From: Methylosarcina fibrata AML-C10
Lineage (GTDB): Bacteria; Pseudomonadota; Gammaproteobacteria; Methylococcales; Methylomonadaceae
Length of the DNA: 64,000 bases
Assembly: GCF_000372865.1 (NCBI RefSeq)
Contig: NZ_KB889965.1
Coordinates: 4,113,786 to 4,177,785, forward strand
Direction of reading: 5' to 3'
Below, in pieces: positions 1 through 9,167 of the stretch. Position 1 is the first letter of the stretch. Each line of letters begins with the position of its first letter. Made by a program: the position numbers and the translations under genes. Below the pieces are notes generated by a model that worked only from the letters and a program-made list of their open reading frames with translations, did not search any database and was not told where the DNA came from.

Positions 1-1
1 T

Positions 2-358
2 TTGATCGTGAATCAGATCATCCGCTTCGGCAAGATTCAAAGAGGGCAGTTGGGCATTCAGATCCAGGATCTGACGCCCGCTTTAGCCAGCGCGTTTAAT
101 ATCGATCGGCAGCAGGGCGCGGTGATCGCCGGTGTGATTCCGGGGTCGGCCGCGGAACAGGCGGGCATCCAGAGAGGGGACGTGGTTGTTGCCGTCAATG
201 GCCAGTCGGTAGACTCCGCGACCAAACTGTATCGTCATATTGCCTTGATGCAGGTCGGCGATATGGTCAGTCTGGACATCCTGCGAGGCGGCAAGGAACG
301 AACCATTAAGGCACGTATTTCCAAACCCATCGCAGTCAGGCGGGTTCAGCCTTATTAA
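2..358 (+). CDS. C-terminal PDZ domain of a Deg/Do-type periplasmic serine protease (5' partial)
   Basis: Only the last ~118 codons are in the window. The frame is open at the left edge, so the protease domain lies upstream. What is visible is one PDZ domain: a carboxylate-binding loop RGQLGIQIQDL (about residues 13-23 of the fragment) and the core AGIQRGDVVVAVNGQSV. The protein ends about 15 residues after this PDZ, so there is no second PDZ. That matches the one-PDZ DegS/AlgW architecture rather than DegP/DegQ. Such proteases handle misfolded envelope proteins or cleave RseA-type anti-sigma factors. The stop is TAA and the next gene is convergent. The family is clear; the subtype is inferred from PDZ number only. 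Confidence 0.85.
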   Translation: MIVNQIIRFGKIQRGQLGIQIQDLTPALASAFNIDRQQGAVIAGVIPGSAAEQAGIQRGDVVVAVNGQSVDSATKLYRHIALMQVGDMVSLDILRGGKERTIKARISKPIAVRRVQPY

Positions 359-380
359 GAAAAACGGAGCCCCGGTGGAC

Positions 381-1886
381 TCAGGTTCCTGCATGCACCC
401 GGTTGCGGCCGGCGCGCTTGGCGCTGTACAGGCGCTCGTCGGCCAGATTGATGAAGTCTTCGCGGCTCTGAAAGTGCGGCTCGAACATCGCTACGCCGAA
501 ACTCATGGTGACCTGAATCGTCCGTCCGTCGTTCAGGCGGATGGGCGTCTGCTCAAGCCGGCTCCGGATACGTTCCGCGATGAGAGCCCCCGCCTGGGCA
601 TTGGCCACCTGGCAAACGACGATGAATTCTTCTCCTCCGGTGCGCGCCAGAATGTCGCCGGTGCGCAGGCAGTCGGACATCAGCAGCGCCGTCTTTTTCA
701 GCACCGTATCGCCGATGCCGTGGCCGTAGGTGTCGTTGACCCGTTTAAAATGATCGATGTCGCCGGCTATGATCGACAGAGGACGTTGATTGCGCCTGGC
801 GTCGGCCATTCTCTTGTCCACCATTTCGTAAAGGAAACGCCGGTTATACACGCCTGTTAGAGGGTCCTTGAGCGCAATTTCCAGCAGCTTGCGATTGGCT
901 TCTTCCAGTTTCGTCGCCAAGCGGTCCGTTTTTTCTTTTTCTTCCTTCAGATGGCGCAGCAATTCTTCGTAGCTCAGGTTTATCGAGACCAATTTTTCAT
1001 TGACTTTTTGCAGGATATCGAAATAGGAAGGAAAATTATCGGGATGGAAACCGAAAAGCTCGGCGACTTCCTTCACTTTACTGCTGATGCTGACGAAGAT
1101 GTGATCGATGTCTTTGGGAGGCAGTTCCAGGATTTCTTCGAGTTCCTGCTTCAGCGTGCAGCCGGTTTTGGTGTCCTGATAAAACAAAGCGGTGATGCCG
1201 GCGGCCGCATAAACGACTTGGCACATCAGCAAGGTGCTTGGCTCGTAAGCCTTGGTCGGAATATGTTGGGTATGATGATATTCGACCGGTTTGATCAACA
1301 GTGGCGGTATCCTGGCTTGGCGCAGCAGCAAAGCCGAGATTTCGGCATGGGTCAAGCCGAAGTACTCCATCTCCAGGCTCAAGCGATCGGTCTCGCTGAT
1401 TCCGGGCTGCATGAGTGCGTTGTATTCCTCCGGGAAATGCCGGTAAAGAAACATGTAGCTGATGTCGGTCAGCAAGCCTGAAACAAAACATTCTTCCTGC
1501 TCGGGGACGCCTCTTTTTTCGGCGAGCAGTCGGGCGGCCACGGCAGTAAAGAACGAACGTTCCCAGCGTTGATAGAGTTCCTGGCTGCCTTTGGATTTAC
1601 TGATCTCGCTGAGCAGCGAAATGGACAAAGCAAGGGTGGCCACCGCTTTGAGTCCTAGTACGGCGACGGCCCGGTCTACGCTCGATACTTGCCCGTTGAT
1701 GGAAAAGTAGCTTGAATTGGCTACCTGCAAAATTTTTGTCGTCAGTGACGGAGAAACTTTGATGACCTCGGCCAGATCGTTCAGCGTGGCGCTTTCCTGA
1801 TTGATGATCTCGAGTACTTTCAACGTGATCGTCGGCAGTTCGGCAATCAGTCCTTTTTCGGCAATGTAGCGTTGAATGTCAATCAT
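381..1886 (-). CDS. HDOD domain - GGDEF diguanylate cyclase
   Basis: This 501-residue soluble signalling protein has no membrane segment. Residues ~15-260 form an HDOD domain, an HD-related fold lacking the phosphohydrolase signature and common in chemotaxis and c-di-GMP proteins. Residues ~295-335 are a charged coiled-coil linker. Residues ~335-501 are a GGDEF domain with the active-site loop GGEEF (in ARTGGEEFIVVC), so c-di-GMP synthesis is expected. The preceding DPLTGVYNRRFL motif is also canonical. The upstream I-site RxxD was not recognised. The gene is convergent with the protease gene and appears monocistronic. The first ATG fits the start of the HDOD fold (MIDIQRYIAEKG). Confidence 0.9.
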   Translation of the reverse strand: MIDIQRYIAEKGLIAELPTITLKVLEIINQESATLNDLAEVIKVSPSLTTKILQVANSSYFSINGQVSSVDRAVAVLGLKAVATLALSISLLSEISKSKGSQELYQRWERSFFTAVAARLLAEKRGVPEQEECFVSGLLTDISYMFLYRHFPEEYNALMQPGISETDRLSLEMEYFGLTHAEISALLLRQARIPPLLIKPVEYHHTQHIPTKAYEPSTLLMCQVVYAAAGITALFYQDTKTGCTLKQELEEILELPPKDIDHIFVSISSKVKEVAELFGFHPDNFPSYFDILQKVNEKLVSINLSYEELLRHLKEEKEKTDRLATKLEEANRKLLEIALKDPLTGVYNRRFLYEMVDKRMADARRNQRPLSIIAGDIDHFKRVNDTYGHGIGDTVLKKTALLMSDCLRTGDILARTGGEEFIVVCQVANAQAGALIAERIRSRLEQTPIRLNDGRTIQVTMSFGVAMFEPHFQSREDFINLADERLYSAKRAGRNRVHAGT

Positions 1887-2337
1887 GATAATTTCCGTTT
1901 GCCCGCACCATCAGTAAGTTTTTGGTCATAATCGCCTTAATCGGGAAGTAGATCGGGATGCCGATGAGTTAAAAAAATTATTGATCTATCGGTAAAGTAG
2001 GTATTAGAGCAGGTGTTAGATTTTTGGAATATGTCGGATCATATTGAAATTTCTATATATTTTTGAAGATTTGTGTTGGAGTTAATCATAGAAGATTCCT
2101 TCTTTTCTGGCAAATCCGTAGAGAAGAAAATGGCGCTGCGCCGCTCCGTCCGCAGGCCGGCTCTCACGCTGCCGGTCCATTCGGGAGAGAAGGCCGCAAG
2201 GATGGAAGGTAGAATGCCGCCGGAACGGCGGATTTGTATGGCCGGCGTAAGCGGCCTGGAGCAAGCACGCCGGACTACGCAAGACAGGCAAAATTTTGGT
2301 AAAATATCAATCTTTTACATATCGATCGATTAACTCC
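1887..2337. other. Intergenic region, no gene recognised
   Basis: About 450 bp lie between two divergent genes. The first 190 bp are AT-rich and likely carry the promoter of the HDOD-GGDEF gene. The middle part, around 2121-2280, is GC-rich with short open frames on both strands, none with a recognisable protein signature or good ribosome-binding site. A small perfect hairpin sits near 2218-2232 (CCGCC-GGAAC-GGCGG). Nothing else stood out. Confidence 0.4.
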
Positions 2338-2937
2338 ATGTCCAAGACAATTCGCATTGAAAGATTTAGCGGCAAGGCAATAGAGCGATACATTCCGGAA
2401 CTTGCGCGGCTTAGAATCCAGGTGTTCCGTGAGTTTCCGTATCTGTACGACGGCACCTACGAATATGAAGAAAAATATCTGCAAACGTATTTGAACTGCC
2501 CGCAAAGCGTGATTGTGATCGCATTCGACGGCGATAAAATCGTCGGCGCCTCGACTGCGATTCCGATGAAATTCGAGACCGAAGAACTGCAGAAACCGTT
2601 TATCGAACACGGCTACGATCTGAACGAAGTGTTTTATTGCAGCGAATCGGTGCTGGACAAAAATTACCGTGGATTGGGTATCGGCGTGCGTTTTTTCGAA
2701 GAAAGAGAGGCGCATGCACAGGAGCTGGGCGGCTTCAAGCACGTCACCTTCTGCTGCGTCGAACGGCCTGTGGATCATCCGCGCCGCCCGGCCGATTATG
2801 TGCCGCTCGACAAATTCTGGAACAAGCGCGGCTACGTCAAGCACCCCGAGCTTAAAACCACGTATCTCTGGAAAGACCTCGACGACGAAACGGAAACCCC
2901 GAAACCCATGACCTTCTGGCTGAAACATGAAAGTTAA
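2338..2937 (+). CDS. GNAT-family N-acetyltransferase
   Basis: This is a 199-residue single-domain protein of the Gcn5-related N-acetyltransferase fold, predicted to transfer an acyl group from acyl-CoA. The central motif ESVLDKNYRGLGIGVRFFEERE (about residues 102-123) holds the acetyl-CoA pyrophosphate loop RGLGIG. The ATG at 2338 (MSKTIRIERF) is preferred to an upstream in-frame GTG because the fold begins there. The gene overlaps the following nitrilase-family gene by 11 bp, so the two are translationally coupled. GNAT-nitrilase pairs and fusions recur in bacteria, which suggests a joint amide/acyl reaction. The substrate is unknown. Confidence 0.85.
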   Translation: MSKTIRIERFSGKAIERYIPELARLRIQVFREFPYLYDGTYEYEEKYLQTYLNCPQSVIVIAFDGDKIVGASTAIPMKFETEELQKPFIEHGYDLNEVFYCSESVLDKNYRGLGIGVRFFEEREAHAQELGGFKHVTFCCVERPVDHPRRPADYVPLDKFWNKRGYVKHPELKTTYLWKDLDDETETPKPMTFWLKHES

Positions 2938-3793
2938 GATAGCAGCGGCTCAATACGATATCGGCTTTTTCGACAACTGGCAGCGCTATCGGCAAAAGAT
3001 CGAACGCTGGGTGGCCGATGCCGCCCGTTCGGAGGCGAGAATTCTGCTGTTTCCTGAATACGCCAGCATGGAGCTGGCCTCGCTGTTCGGACGGGATGTG
3101 TATTCGTCGCTGAGCCGGCAACTGACGGCGCTGCAGTCGGTGCTGGACGACTATCTCGCTTTGTTTCAGGGATTGGCCAGGCAGCACGGCTGCTACATCC
3201 AATCCGGCACGTTTCCGGTCAAAATGAAGGACGGCACCTACCGCAACCGGGCTTTTCTATTCATGCCCGGCGGTCAGGTCGATTATCAGGACAAATTGAT
3301 GATGACCCGGTTTGAAAACGAACAATGGCTCATTCATCGCGGAGAGGAAATCAAGTGCTTCGATACGGACTTCGGAAAAATCGCCATCAATATCTGTTAC
3401 GACAGCGAATTTCCTTTTTTGGCCCGGCAACAGGTCGAAGCGGGGGCCAACCTGATTCTGGTGCCCAGTTGCACCGACACGCTGGCGGGTTATCATCGGG
3501 TCCGGATCGGCTGCCAGGCCAGAGCGCTGGAGAATCAATGTTTTGTCGTGCAGTCGCCGACGGTGGGTTCGGCGCCCTGGTCGGAGGCCGTCGACGTCAA
3601 CATCGGTGCGGCCGCCATTTATACGCCGGTGGATTATGGATTTCCGGACAATGGCGTGCTTGCCGTCGGCGAACTCAATGCGACGCAGTGGGTGATGGCG
3701 GAAATCTCGCTGGATGAAATCGAGACGGTGCGTGAACAGGGACAGGTCTTCAATTATCGGGACTGGCCGATGCAGTTTTTGTCGGTTAATTGA
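2927..3793 (+). CDS. Carbon-nitrogen hydrolase (nitrilase superfamily)
   Basis: This 288-residue enzyme hydrolyses a non-peptide C-N bond such as an amide or N-carbamoyl group. The catalytic triad is visible as Glu44 (LLFPEYAS), Lys123 (YQDKLMM) and Cys157 ([10 protein letters not shown]), all in the expected order. Length is normal for a single-domain member. It starts inside the end of the GNAT gene (11-bp overlap). Its 3' end overlaps the 3' end of convergent rpoS by 8 bp, so there is no room for a terminator between them. The exact substrate cannot be read from sequence. An omega-amidase-like or carbamoyl hydrolase role is possible. Confidence 0.92.
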   Translation: MKVKIAAAQYDIGFFDNWQRYRQKIERWVADAARSEARILLFPEYASMELASLFGRDVYSSLSRQLTALQSVLDDYLALFQGLARQHGCYIQSGTFPVKMKDGTYRNRAFLFMPGGQVDYQDKLMMTRFENEQWLIHRGEEIKCFDTDFGKIAINICYDSEFPFLARQQVEAGANLILVPSCTDTLAGYHRVRIGCQARALENQCFVVQSPTVGSAPWSEAVDVNIGAAAIYTPVDYGFPDNGVLAVGELNATQWVMAEISLDEIETVREQGQVFNYRDWPMQFLSVN

Positions 3794-4769
3794 ATATTGT
3801 TTCGAACGAGTAGCCGTTGAAGTGGAGAATCTCTTTCAGGCGTTTTAAACCGTCCATCTGAATCTGCCGGACGCGCTCGCGGGTCACGTTCAACTCCTGA
3901 GCCACTTCTTCGAGGGTTTCGCATTCGTACCCGCACAGTCCGTAGCGCCGGCAGATAACTTCCCGCTGCTTTTCGGGCAACTGGAAAACCCAACTGGAAA
4001 TGCTTTCCCGAATGCCGTTTTCCTGTATCTGCTCGTCGGCGGACAGGCTGTCCTCGTCCGAAATCGATTCGACCAGCGGCTTGTCCATGTCCTTGCCGGT
4101 GGGCACGTCGACCGAAGTGACGCGCTCGTTGAGTTTGAGCATTTTTTCGACTTTGCTGACCGGCTTGTTCAGATGCTGAGCGATTTCCTCGGGAGTCGGC
4201 TCGTGATCGAGCACTTGCGCCAGATGGCGTTGCGCCTTCAGGTAGATGTTCATTTCCTTGACGATATGAATCGGCAGCCGGATCGTCCGGGTCTGATTCA
4301 TGATGGCCCGCTCGATCGTCTGCCGGATCCACCAGGTGGCATAGGTCGAAAAGCGGAATCCCCGATCAGGATCGAATTTTTCCACCGCCCGGATCAATCC
4401 CAGATTGCCTTCTTCGATCAGATCGAGCAGCGGCAGTCCGCGGTTGAGGTAGCGTCTGGAAATTTTCACGACTAGGCGCAAATTGCTTTCGATCATGACC
4501 TTACGGGCATCGGGATCGCCCCGCAAGGCTTTCGCGCCGTAGTGCTTTTCCTGGTCGGCCGTCAACAATTTCGACCGGCCCAGCTCGTTCAGATAAACCC
4601 GGGTCGCATCCAGATGATCGTCCCGCGATTTGACCGACGGCATATCGTCCAGATCCAGCATGTCGTTCAAGTCGGCTTTTGCGTCAAAGTCGTCTTCTTC
4701 AAAAAACAGGTCATCCTCAAAAGGGAGATTAATATCATCTTCAGAGGGATCTATTAATTCTTCTTTCAT
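3786..4769 (-). CDS. rpoS: RNA polymerase sigma factor RpoS (sigma-38)
   Basis: This 327-residue group 2 sigma factor directs stationary-phase and general-stress transcription. An acidic N-terminus (~1-50) is followed by region 1.2 ([18 protein letters not shown]), region 2 with the -10-recognition block [17 protein letters not shown], region 3, and region 4.2 with the helix-turn-helix [19 protein letters not shown]. Lack of an extended region 1.1 and the neighbouring nlpD-like gene support RpoS over RpoD. A GGGGAG ribosome-binding site lies about 6 nt before the ATG. In Escherichia coli the main rpoS promoter lies inside nlpD. The 40-bp gap here suggests the same arrangement, though no promoter was proven. 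Confidence 0.96.
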   Translation of the reverse strand: MKEELIDPSEDDINLPFEDDLFFEEDDFDAKADLNDMLDLDDMPSVKSRDDHLDATRVYLNELGRSKLLTADQEKHYGAKALRGDPDARKVMIESNLRLVVKISRRYLNRGLPLLDLIEEGNLGLIRAVEKFDPDRGFRFSTYATWWIRQTIERAIMNQTRTIRLPIHIVKEMNIYLKAQRHLAQVLDHEPTPEEIAQHLNKPVSKVEKMLKLNERVTSVDVPTGKDMDKPLVESISDEDSLSADEQIQENGIRESISSWVFQLPEKQREVICRRYGLCGYECETLEEVAQELNVTRERVRQIQMDGLKRLKEILHFNGYSFETIFN

Positions 4770-4809
4770 ATTAACTCCCCGGTTTTCAGGCTATCTATAT
4801 TGATGCGAT

Positions 4810-5808
4810 TCATTTGTCTGGCAACAAGGAAAGCGGGTTGACCGACTTTCCGTTTTTTCTAATTTCAAAATGCAGCACGGGCTTTTTCGATACCGCCGCG
4901 CCGAGTCTGGCGATATCCTGGCCTCTTCGTACTTTCTGTCCTTCTTTGACCATCAGGCTGCTGTTGTTGGCGTAGGCGCTCAAATAGTCGTTATTGTGTT
5001 TGATGATCAGTAAATTACCGAATCCAATGAGGCCTTGTCCGCTGTAAACGACTTTTCCGGCTTCCGAAGCCTTTACCGTCTGTCCGCGAGTGCCGAGGAT
5101 GTCGATGCCTTTACTATCGGTTTGGGAAAAATTTTTTTTAATTTTTCCTTTTAGCGGCCATTGAAAGCTTAACATTAGCATATTTTTACTATCAATTGAA
5201 ATGGCTGAATTTTTTTTCAATTTGATGCGTTTTTCCGACGAGACGGCCTTTTCCTCGGTAGGGGATCGCCGGACGGTTTTTTTGCTTCTGCGGGTGGAAT
5301 TGGTCGAGATCGCAGCCGCCGGCTTTGTCTTGCCGTTTCGTGTTCCGGAGGGATCGTCCGTCAGGGGACGGCTGGGCCTGTTGCCGTGCTTTCCATCCGG
5401 CGGCTGAGGCGGCGGTGCCGGATGACGGTTCGCGATCGGCACGTCCGGCCGATCGCCTGGAAGTTCAACGGCATGGGGCAGGGCGCCGGGTGATTCGACC
5501 GTCTGAAGTTTCGTCCCGGACGGTATCGGTGCGGCTCCGGAATGATTCGATTTTCGGCTCTTTTCTTCCGGCCGGCCGCTATTATCAACCTTATTTTTAG
5601 CGCCGTCGACCTGATTTTGTTCGGTGGCCGCAGTCGTTTCACGACCCGGCAAGCCATTCCGGTATGGGCTTTCCGTTTCCTGGGTGAAGCTGCTGAAACG
5701 CTGATTGTGCACGACGACCGGAGCGAGATCCGCGCGAGGCGTACAGCCGGACGTCAGCAACAGAAACGACGCCGAAATCAATCGGAAAAAGCAGGGGTTT
5801 AAATCCAT
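4810..5808 (-). CDS. nlpD: NlpD-like lipoprotein with degenerate M23 (LytM) domain, no LysM
   Basis: This 332-residue lipoprotein starts with a signal peptide and a lipobox LTSGC (Cys22). Residues ~30-205 are a low-complexity Pro/Lys/Ser/Asn-rich linker. Residues ~215-330 form an M23/LytM domain. The metal-binding residues are degenerate: GIDILG retains Asp but the HxH motif reads SAYANN, as in non-catalytic E. coli NlpD, which activates amidase AmiC. The LysM peptidoglycan-binding domain usual for NlpD is not visible. The gene lies 6 bp after the membrane DnaJ gene and upstream of rpoS, the classic nlpD position. Confidence 0.85.
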   Translation of the reverse strand: MDLNPCFFRLISASFLLLTSGCTPRADLAPVVVHNQRFSSFTQETESPYRNGLPGRETTAATEQNQVDGAKNKVDNSGRPEEKSRKSNHSGAAPIPSGTKLQTVESPGALPHAVELPGDRPDVPIANRHPAPPPQPPDGKHGNRPSRPLTDDPSGTRNGKTKPAAAISTNSTRRSKKTVRRSPTEEKAVSSEKRIKLKKNSAISIDSKNMLMLSFQWPLKGKIKKNFSQTDSKGIDILGTRGQTVKASEAGKVVYSGQGLIGFGNLLIIKHNNDYLSAYANNSSLMVKEGQKVRRGQDIARLGAAVSKKPVLHFEIRKNGKSVNPLSLLPDK

Positions 5809-5814
5809 GGCGCG

Positions 5815-6309
5815 TTATTTTTTTAACAAAATCTTTTTGGCCAAATTGATTTTGGCCGCCAGATAATCCGATCCGCCTCGGTCGGGATGTATTTTTTGCA
5901 TCAATCTTCGGTGAGCGGCAAGGATTTCCTGCTCGGAGGCGCCGGCTTTGAGCCCCAGGACTTCATAGGCCTCGGCAATCGTCATGCCGTCCTTTACGCC
6001 GGGAGGGCGCTGATAGCCCCGTTTGCGCTGATTGGCGGCCGTCCACTCCAGCCACAACCGGTGCAATTGGGGGGCGTATTGGAGAAGAACCGGGAGCAGC
6101 CTGAACAGGGTGGCCATGACGACCCCTGCGAGAGCAGCGAGCCAGCCCAGCCATCCGGCGAAAGCGGAATACAGAAAGGCGAGCAATGCCATGATCAGCA
6201 GCAGGGATTTGAAGTGGCGAGCCAGAACCGCCGGCGACGTTTTCAAAAAGGTCCGCAAACCATAAAATGCGACGACGAGCAGAAAAAGAATCAAAACGAT
6301 ACGGATCAA
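5815..6309 (-). CDS. Membrane-anchored J-domain protein (DjlC/Tim14-like)
   Basis: This is a 164-residue protein with two or three N-terminal hydrophobic segments (~1-20 and ~35-75) and a C-terminal J domain (~110-164). The J domain has AYEVLGLKAGAS, the essential HPD tripeptide (KIHPDRGGSDYLA) and the terminal NLAKKILL helix, as in Tim14/Pam18-type co-chaperones. It should recruit DnaK to the membrane. The only start matching the hydrophobic N-terminus is TTG at 6309, preceded by GGAG at about 8 nt. There is no ATG until well into the second hydrophobic stretch. It is likely the first gene of a DnaJ-nlpD(-rpoS) transcript. Confidence 0.85.
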   Translation of the reverse strand: MIRIVLILFLLVVAFYGLRTFLKTSPAVLARHFKSLLLIMALLAFLYSAFAGWLGWLAALAGVVMATLFRLLPVLLQYAPQLHRLWLEWTAANQRKRGYQRPPGVKDGMTIAEAYEVLGLKAGASEQEILAAHRRLMQKIHPDRGGSDYLAAKINLAKKILLKK

Positions 6310-6417
6310 TGCTTACTCCGGTATTATACATGTCCAGAACGCTCTTCACATGGTACTAGGATAAATAATACCTTAGAATAGGGCGTCCTCCGCTAACCAA
6401 CCCATGTTTTACTCGAT

Positions 6418-6942
6418 ATGAAAAATGTTCTCGTCCCTGTTTTGGGTTTTGCCGCCGCCAGCGGTACCGGGAAGACCACGTTGCTGGAGCAACTCATTCC
6501 CATGTTGAGACAACGGGGATTGAAGGTCGGTTTAATCAAACACAGCCATCACAGCTTTGACATCGACCATCCGGGAAAAGACAGCTTCCGCTTGCGTGCA
6601 GCCGGAGCGTCTCCGGTGATGCTGATATCGCGGAAGAGGCGCGCCATCATAACCGAATTTGCCGCTCAAGACGAACCCCGGCTGGACGACCAGCTCAAGG
6701 CGTTCGACCAGACCGGCCTGGACCTTATTCTGGTGGAAGGATTCAAGTCGGAACCGATTCCCAAAATCGAGCTGCACAGAGAAGCTCTGAATCGGCCGAT
6801 GCTTTATCCCGAAGATCCCCATATCTTCGCGGTTGCCAGCGACAGTCCTTTAGCCTTGCCGGGCCGTCTGGTCCGGCTGGACATCAATCAGCCGAGGCTG
6901 ATCGCCGAATTCGTTTTGAACTGGAGCGCGAGCCGTCAATGA
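6418..6942 (+). CDS. mobB: Molybdopterin-guanine dinucleotide biosynthesis adaptor MobB
   Basis: This 174-residue P-loop GTPase-like protein has a Walker A at residues ~13-20 (AASGTGKTT). The family signature follows: LKVGLIKHSHH, then FDIDHPGKDSFRLRAAGA, then DLILVEGFK. MobB assists MobA in attaching GMP to molybdopterin. The gene overlaps moeA through an ATGA junction, giving a tightly coupled pair for late molybdenum cofactor synthesis. This implies molybdoenzymes such as nitrate reductase or formate dehydrogenase elsewhere. mobA itself is not in the window. Confidence 0.95.
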   Translation: MKNVLVPVLGFAAASGTGKTTLLEQLIPMLRQRGLKVGLIKHSHHSFDIDHPGKDSFRLRAAGASPVMLISRKRRAIITEFAAQDEPRLDDQLKAFDQTGLDLILVEGFKSEPIPKIELHREALNRPMLYPEDPHIFAVASDSPLALPGRLVRLDINQPRLIAEFVLNWSASRQ

Positions 6943-8183
6943 AGGATCGTTGCAGCCTGGAACCGAACCCGCTTCTGTCCGTCGAGGAAGCGAGAGAGAA
7001 CATAGTCGCCGCGGTCGAGTCCGTGGCGGGACGGGAAAAAACCTCTTTGAACGAGGCGCTCGGGCGCATCCTTTCGCAAACCGTTTATTCGCCGATCGAC
7101 ATTCCCTGCGACAGGAACTCGGCGATGGACGGCTATGCCTTCAGCAGCCGCGACATCATGCCGGGGCAGCCTTTCAGCTTGCGCCTGGCCGGCAGCTCGT
7201 GGGCGGGCCGGCCGTTCGACGGTCAATTGCAGGCAGGCGAATGCATCCGGATCTTTACCGGAGCCGTGGTGCCGCCGGCGGCCGATTCCGTCGTCATGCA
7301 GGAAGCGGTGGCCGCCGAAGACCAAAACATTCTTTTTCCGGCCGATACCGCAGCCCGTCAAAACATCCGGGAGGCGGGCGAGGACGTTGAGCAGGGCGGC
7401 CTGCTGGTGACCGAAGGCAAAAAACTGACGCCCATGGACATCGCTTTACTGGCGGCCGCCGGTATTGTCGAGGTTGACGTGAAGCGGCGCCTGCGCATCG
7501 CTTATTTTTCGACCGGGGACGAGTTGACCGCGCTCGGTCGTCCTCTGGAACCCGGCAAGATTTACGACAGCAACCGTTACGGACTGGGCGGATTATTGAA
7601 GGATCCTGCATACAGCATCGCCGATCTGGGCCGCATCCCCGACAACAGAGAGCGACTTGCCGCCTGCCTGCTTGAAGCGGCAAGAAATTTCGACGTCCTC
7701 ATTACGACGGGCGGCGTTTCGGTGGGAGAAGCCGATTACATGAAGGAGTTGCTGGCCGAACTCGGCCGGGTCCATTTGTGGAAAGTCGCGATCAAGCCCG
7801 GAAAACCCCTGGCGTTCGGCATGATCGACCGATGCTGTTATTTCGGCTTGCCGGGCAACCCGGTTTCCGTATTCGTCACCTTCCATCAACTGGTCGAGCC
7901 GGCGTTGAGACGGCTTTCGGGTACGCATCCGGGCCAGCGTTTGCGGATCAAGGCGGTTTGCACTTCCAGGCTGAAAAAAGCGCCTGGCAGGCAGGAGTTC
8001 CAGCGCGGCATTCTTGCCCAGAATGCGGACGGCGATTATTTTGTGTCGGCGGCGGGCGGCCAGGGCTCTCACCGGTTGGAACCGATGAGCCGAAGCCAGT
8101 GTTACATCGTGCTGCCGGCCGATTGCCGGGGAGTGCAGCCCGGCGAAACGGTTCTGGTCGAGCCGTTCGGTCTGTTTCTGTAA
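6939..8183 (+). CDS. moeA: Molybdopterin molybdenumtransferase MoeA
   Basis: This 414-residue enzyme inserts molybdate into adenylated molybdopterin. Characteristic stretches are IPCDRNSAMDGYAF (residues ~53-66), EDVEQGG, the GEPHN/MogA-like domain with TTGGVSVGEADYMKE (~250-264) and KPGKPLAFG, and a C-terminal beta barrel. Length matches MoeA (about 400-410). The start codon sits in the mobB stop (ATGA). No moaA-E genes are nearby. Codon use looks like that of its neighbours. Confidence 0.95.
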   Translation: MKDRCSLEPNPLLSVEEARENIVAAVESVAGREKTSLNEALGRILSQTVYSPIDIPCDRNSAMDGYAFSSRDIMPGQPFSLRLAGSSWAGRPFDGQLQAGECIRIFTGAVVPPAADSVVMQEAVAAEDQNILFPADTAARQNIREAGEDVEQGGLLVTEGKKLTPMDIALLAAAGIVEVDVKRRLRIAYFSTGDELTALGRPLEPGKIYDSNRYGLGGLLKDPAYSIADLGRIPDNRERLAACLLEAARNFDVLITTGGVSVGEADYMKELLAELGRVHLWKVAIKPGKPLAFGMIDRCCYFGLPGNPVSVFVTFHQLVEPALRRLSGTHPGQRLRIKAVCTSRLKKAPGRQEFQRGILAQNADGDYFVSAAGGQGSHRLEPMSRSQCYIVLPADCRGVQPGETVLVEPFGLFL

Positions 8184-8263
8184 GGCCGGCGGTTTTTGAT
8201 CCGGCGACAGAAAAATTCGCCGATGGCTTTTAGAGAAATAAAGCCGTTTTTATCCCGGCAGCC

Positions 8264-8447
8264 TGTGTATAACTTTGTGGATAAGGTCTAGACAACTTGT
8301 TCAGAATCGGCCATTGGCTTCTTCTTCGGTCGATCGGTATAAAAAATCTTATATTATAATCAATGAGATAATTCTAATTGGCTGATGAATTCCACAGCGC
8401 ATGGCGAATAAACAAGGCTTGGCCGCTTCAATTAATTCTGTGCATAA
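8264..8447. promoter_or_regulatory. Intergenic cluster of three DnaA-box-like 9-mers (region 8184-8533)
   Basis: The 350-bp gap after moeA has three perfect matches to the loose DnaA box TTATNCACA, all in the same orientation as TGTGNATAA: 8264-8272 (TGTGTATAA), 8276-8284 (TGTGGATAA) and 8439-8447 (TGTGCATAA). Two are only 12 bp apart, start to start. An AT-rich segment lies between (8338-8385). By simple base counting about two such 9-mers are expected in the whole 64 kb. No dnaA, dnaN, mnmG or rpmH is nearby, so a DnaA-titration or regulatory site is as likely as an origin. Confidence 0.45.
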
Positions 8448-8533
8448 TCATGTTGCGCTAAGCTTATGATTATGATGTCGATCACGCTGGGCCGAATCCC
8501 CGGTATTTATTTACATTATTTCCCGGACTCTTC

Positions 8534-9034
8534 ATGTTGCTATTCATCGCTGCCAGTCTCGCTTTAAGTTTTATTGTGCAAACGGAGAGTCCTTTGCGGG
8601 ACATTCTGGCTTCGCCCGTTTTTATTTATATCGGTTTGTCGGGAGCCGTGCTCGCGATTGTCGGCATGATGCTAAAAAGAGGAGCGCAGCGGCTCTGGTA
8701 CGAATTCTTTTTCATCAGCAGTCTTATCACCTGGTACGCTTATTGGCAGCCCATTTTCGGGCGGGACTCTCCGATGTTCTTTTTCTTCCCGATTTTTTTT
8801 GCCGGCATGACCGTTTTCGTTTCGCTGGTTTTCATCAATCAACGCGACAAGCTCGATCAGGACACGTTGCATCGGATGCGCCTGTTATCCGGGCAGGCCG
8901 GATTGCAGCCCTGGATTCTGATGATTTGCGTTTTGGCCAGTCTGGAACTGCAGGACCATTATCTGGTTTATCCGATTCTGACGACGATATTGCTGCTGAG
9001 ATTCAGTTTGTCGAGTTGCTGCGAGGCGCTTTAG
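8534..9034 (+). CDS. Hypothetical multi-pass membrane protein
   Basis: This 166-residue protein was not matched to a family. It has about four hydrophobic segments: residues ~1-17, ~25-46, ~60-73 with ~82-105, and ~135-162. The connecting loops are short and charged (KRGAQRLWYE, NQRDKLDQDTLHRMRLL), consistent with an inner-membrane protein. Start is the ATG at 8534; the ribosome-binding site is weak. It follows the DnaA-box-bearing intergenic region and precedes a convergent carboxypeptidase gene. No catalytic motif is evident. Confidence 0.6.
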   Translation: MLLFIAASLALSFIVQTESPLRDILASPVFIYIGLSGAVLAIVGMMLKRGAQRLWYEFFFISSLITWYAYWQPIFGRDSPMFFFFPIFFAGMTVFVSLVFINQRDKLDQDTLHRMRLLSGQAGLQPWILMICVLASLELQDHYLVYPILTTILLLRFSLSSCCEAL

Positions 9035-9167
9035 CGGGACGGCAGGCCGGGCGTGAAGAGGGTATTGCCGTTAAGTCAAGGAGTTCCGCAGCCAGGACAA
9101 GTTTATCCCGGGCCTATCGAGGTGCGCAGCGCATCCGGCGGCAGCGTTCGTCGGGGATATCTTCGGC

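Noticed and set aside
37-358. Two-PDZ DegP/DegQ assignment for the first gene
   Set aside because: Only one PDZ precedes the stop codon, so the two-PDZ form would need an early truncation.
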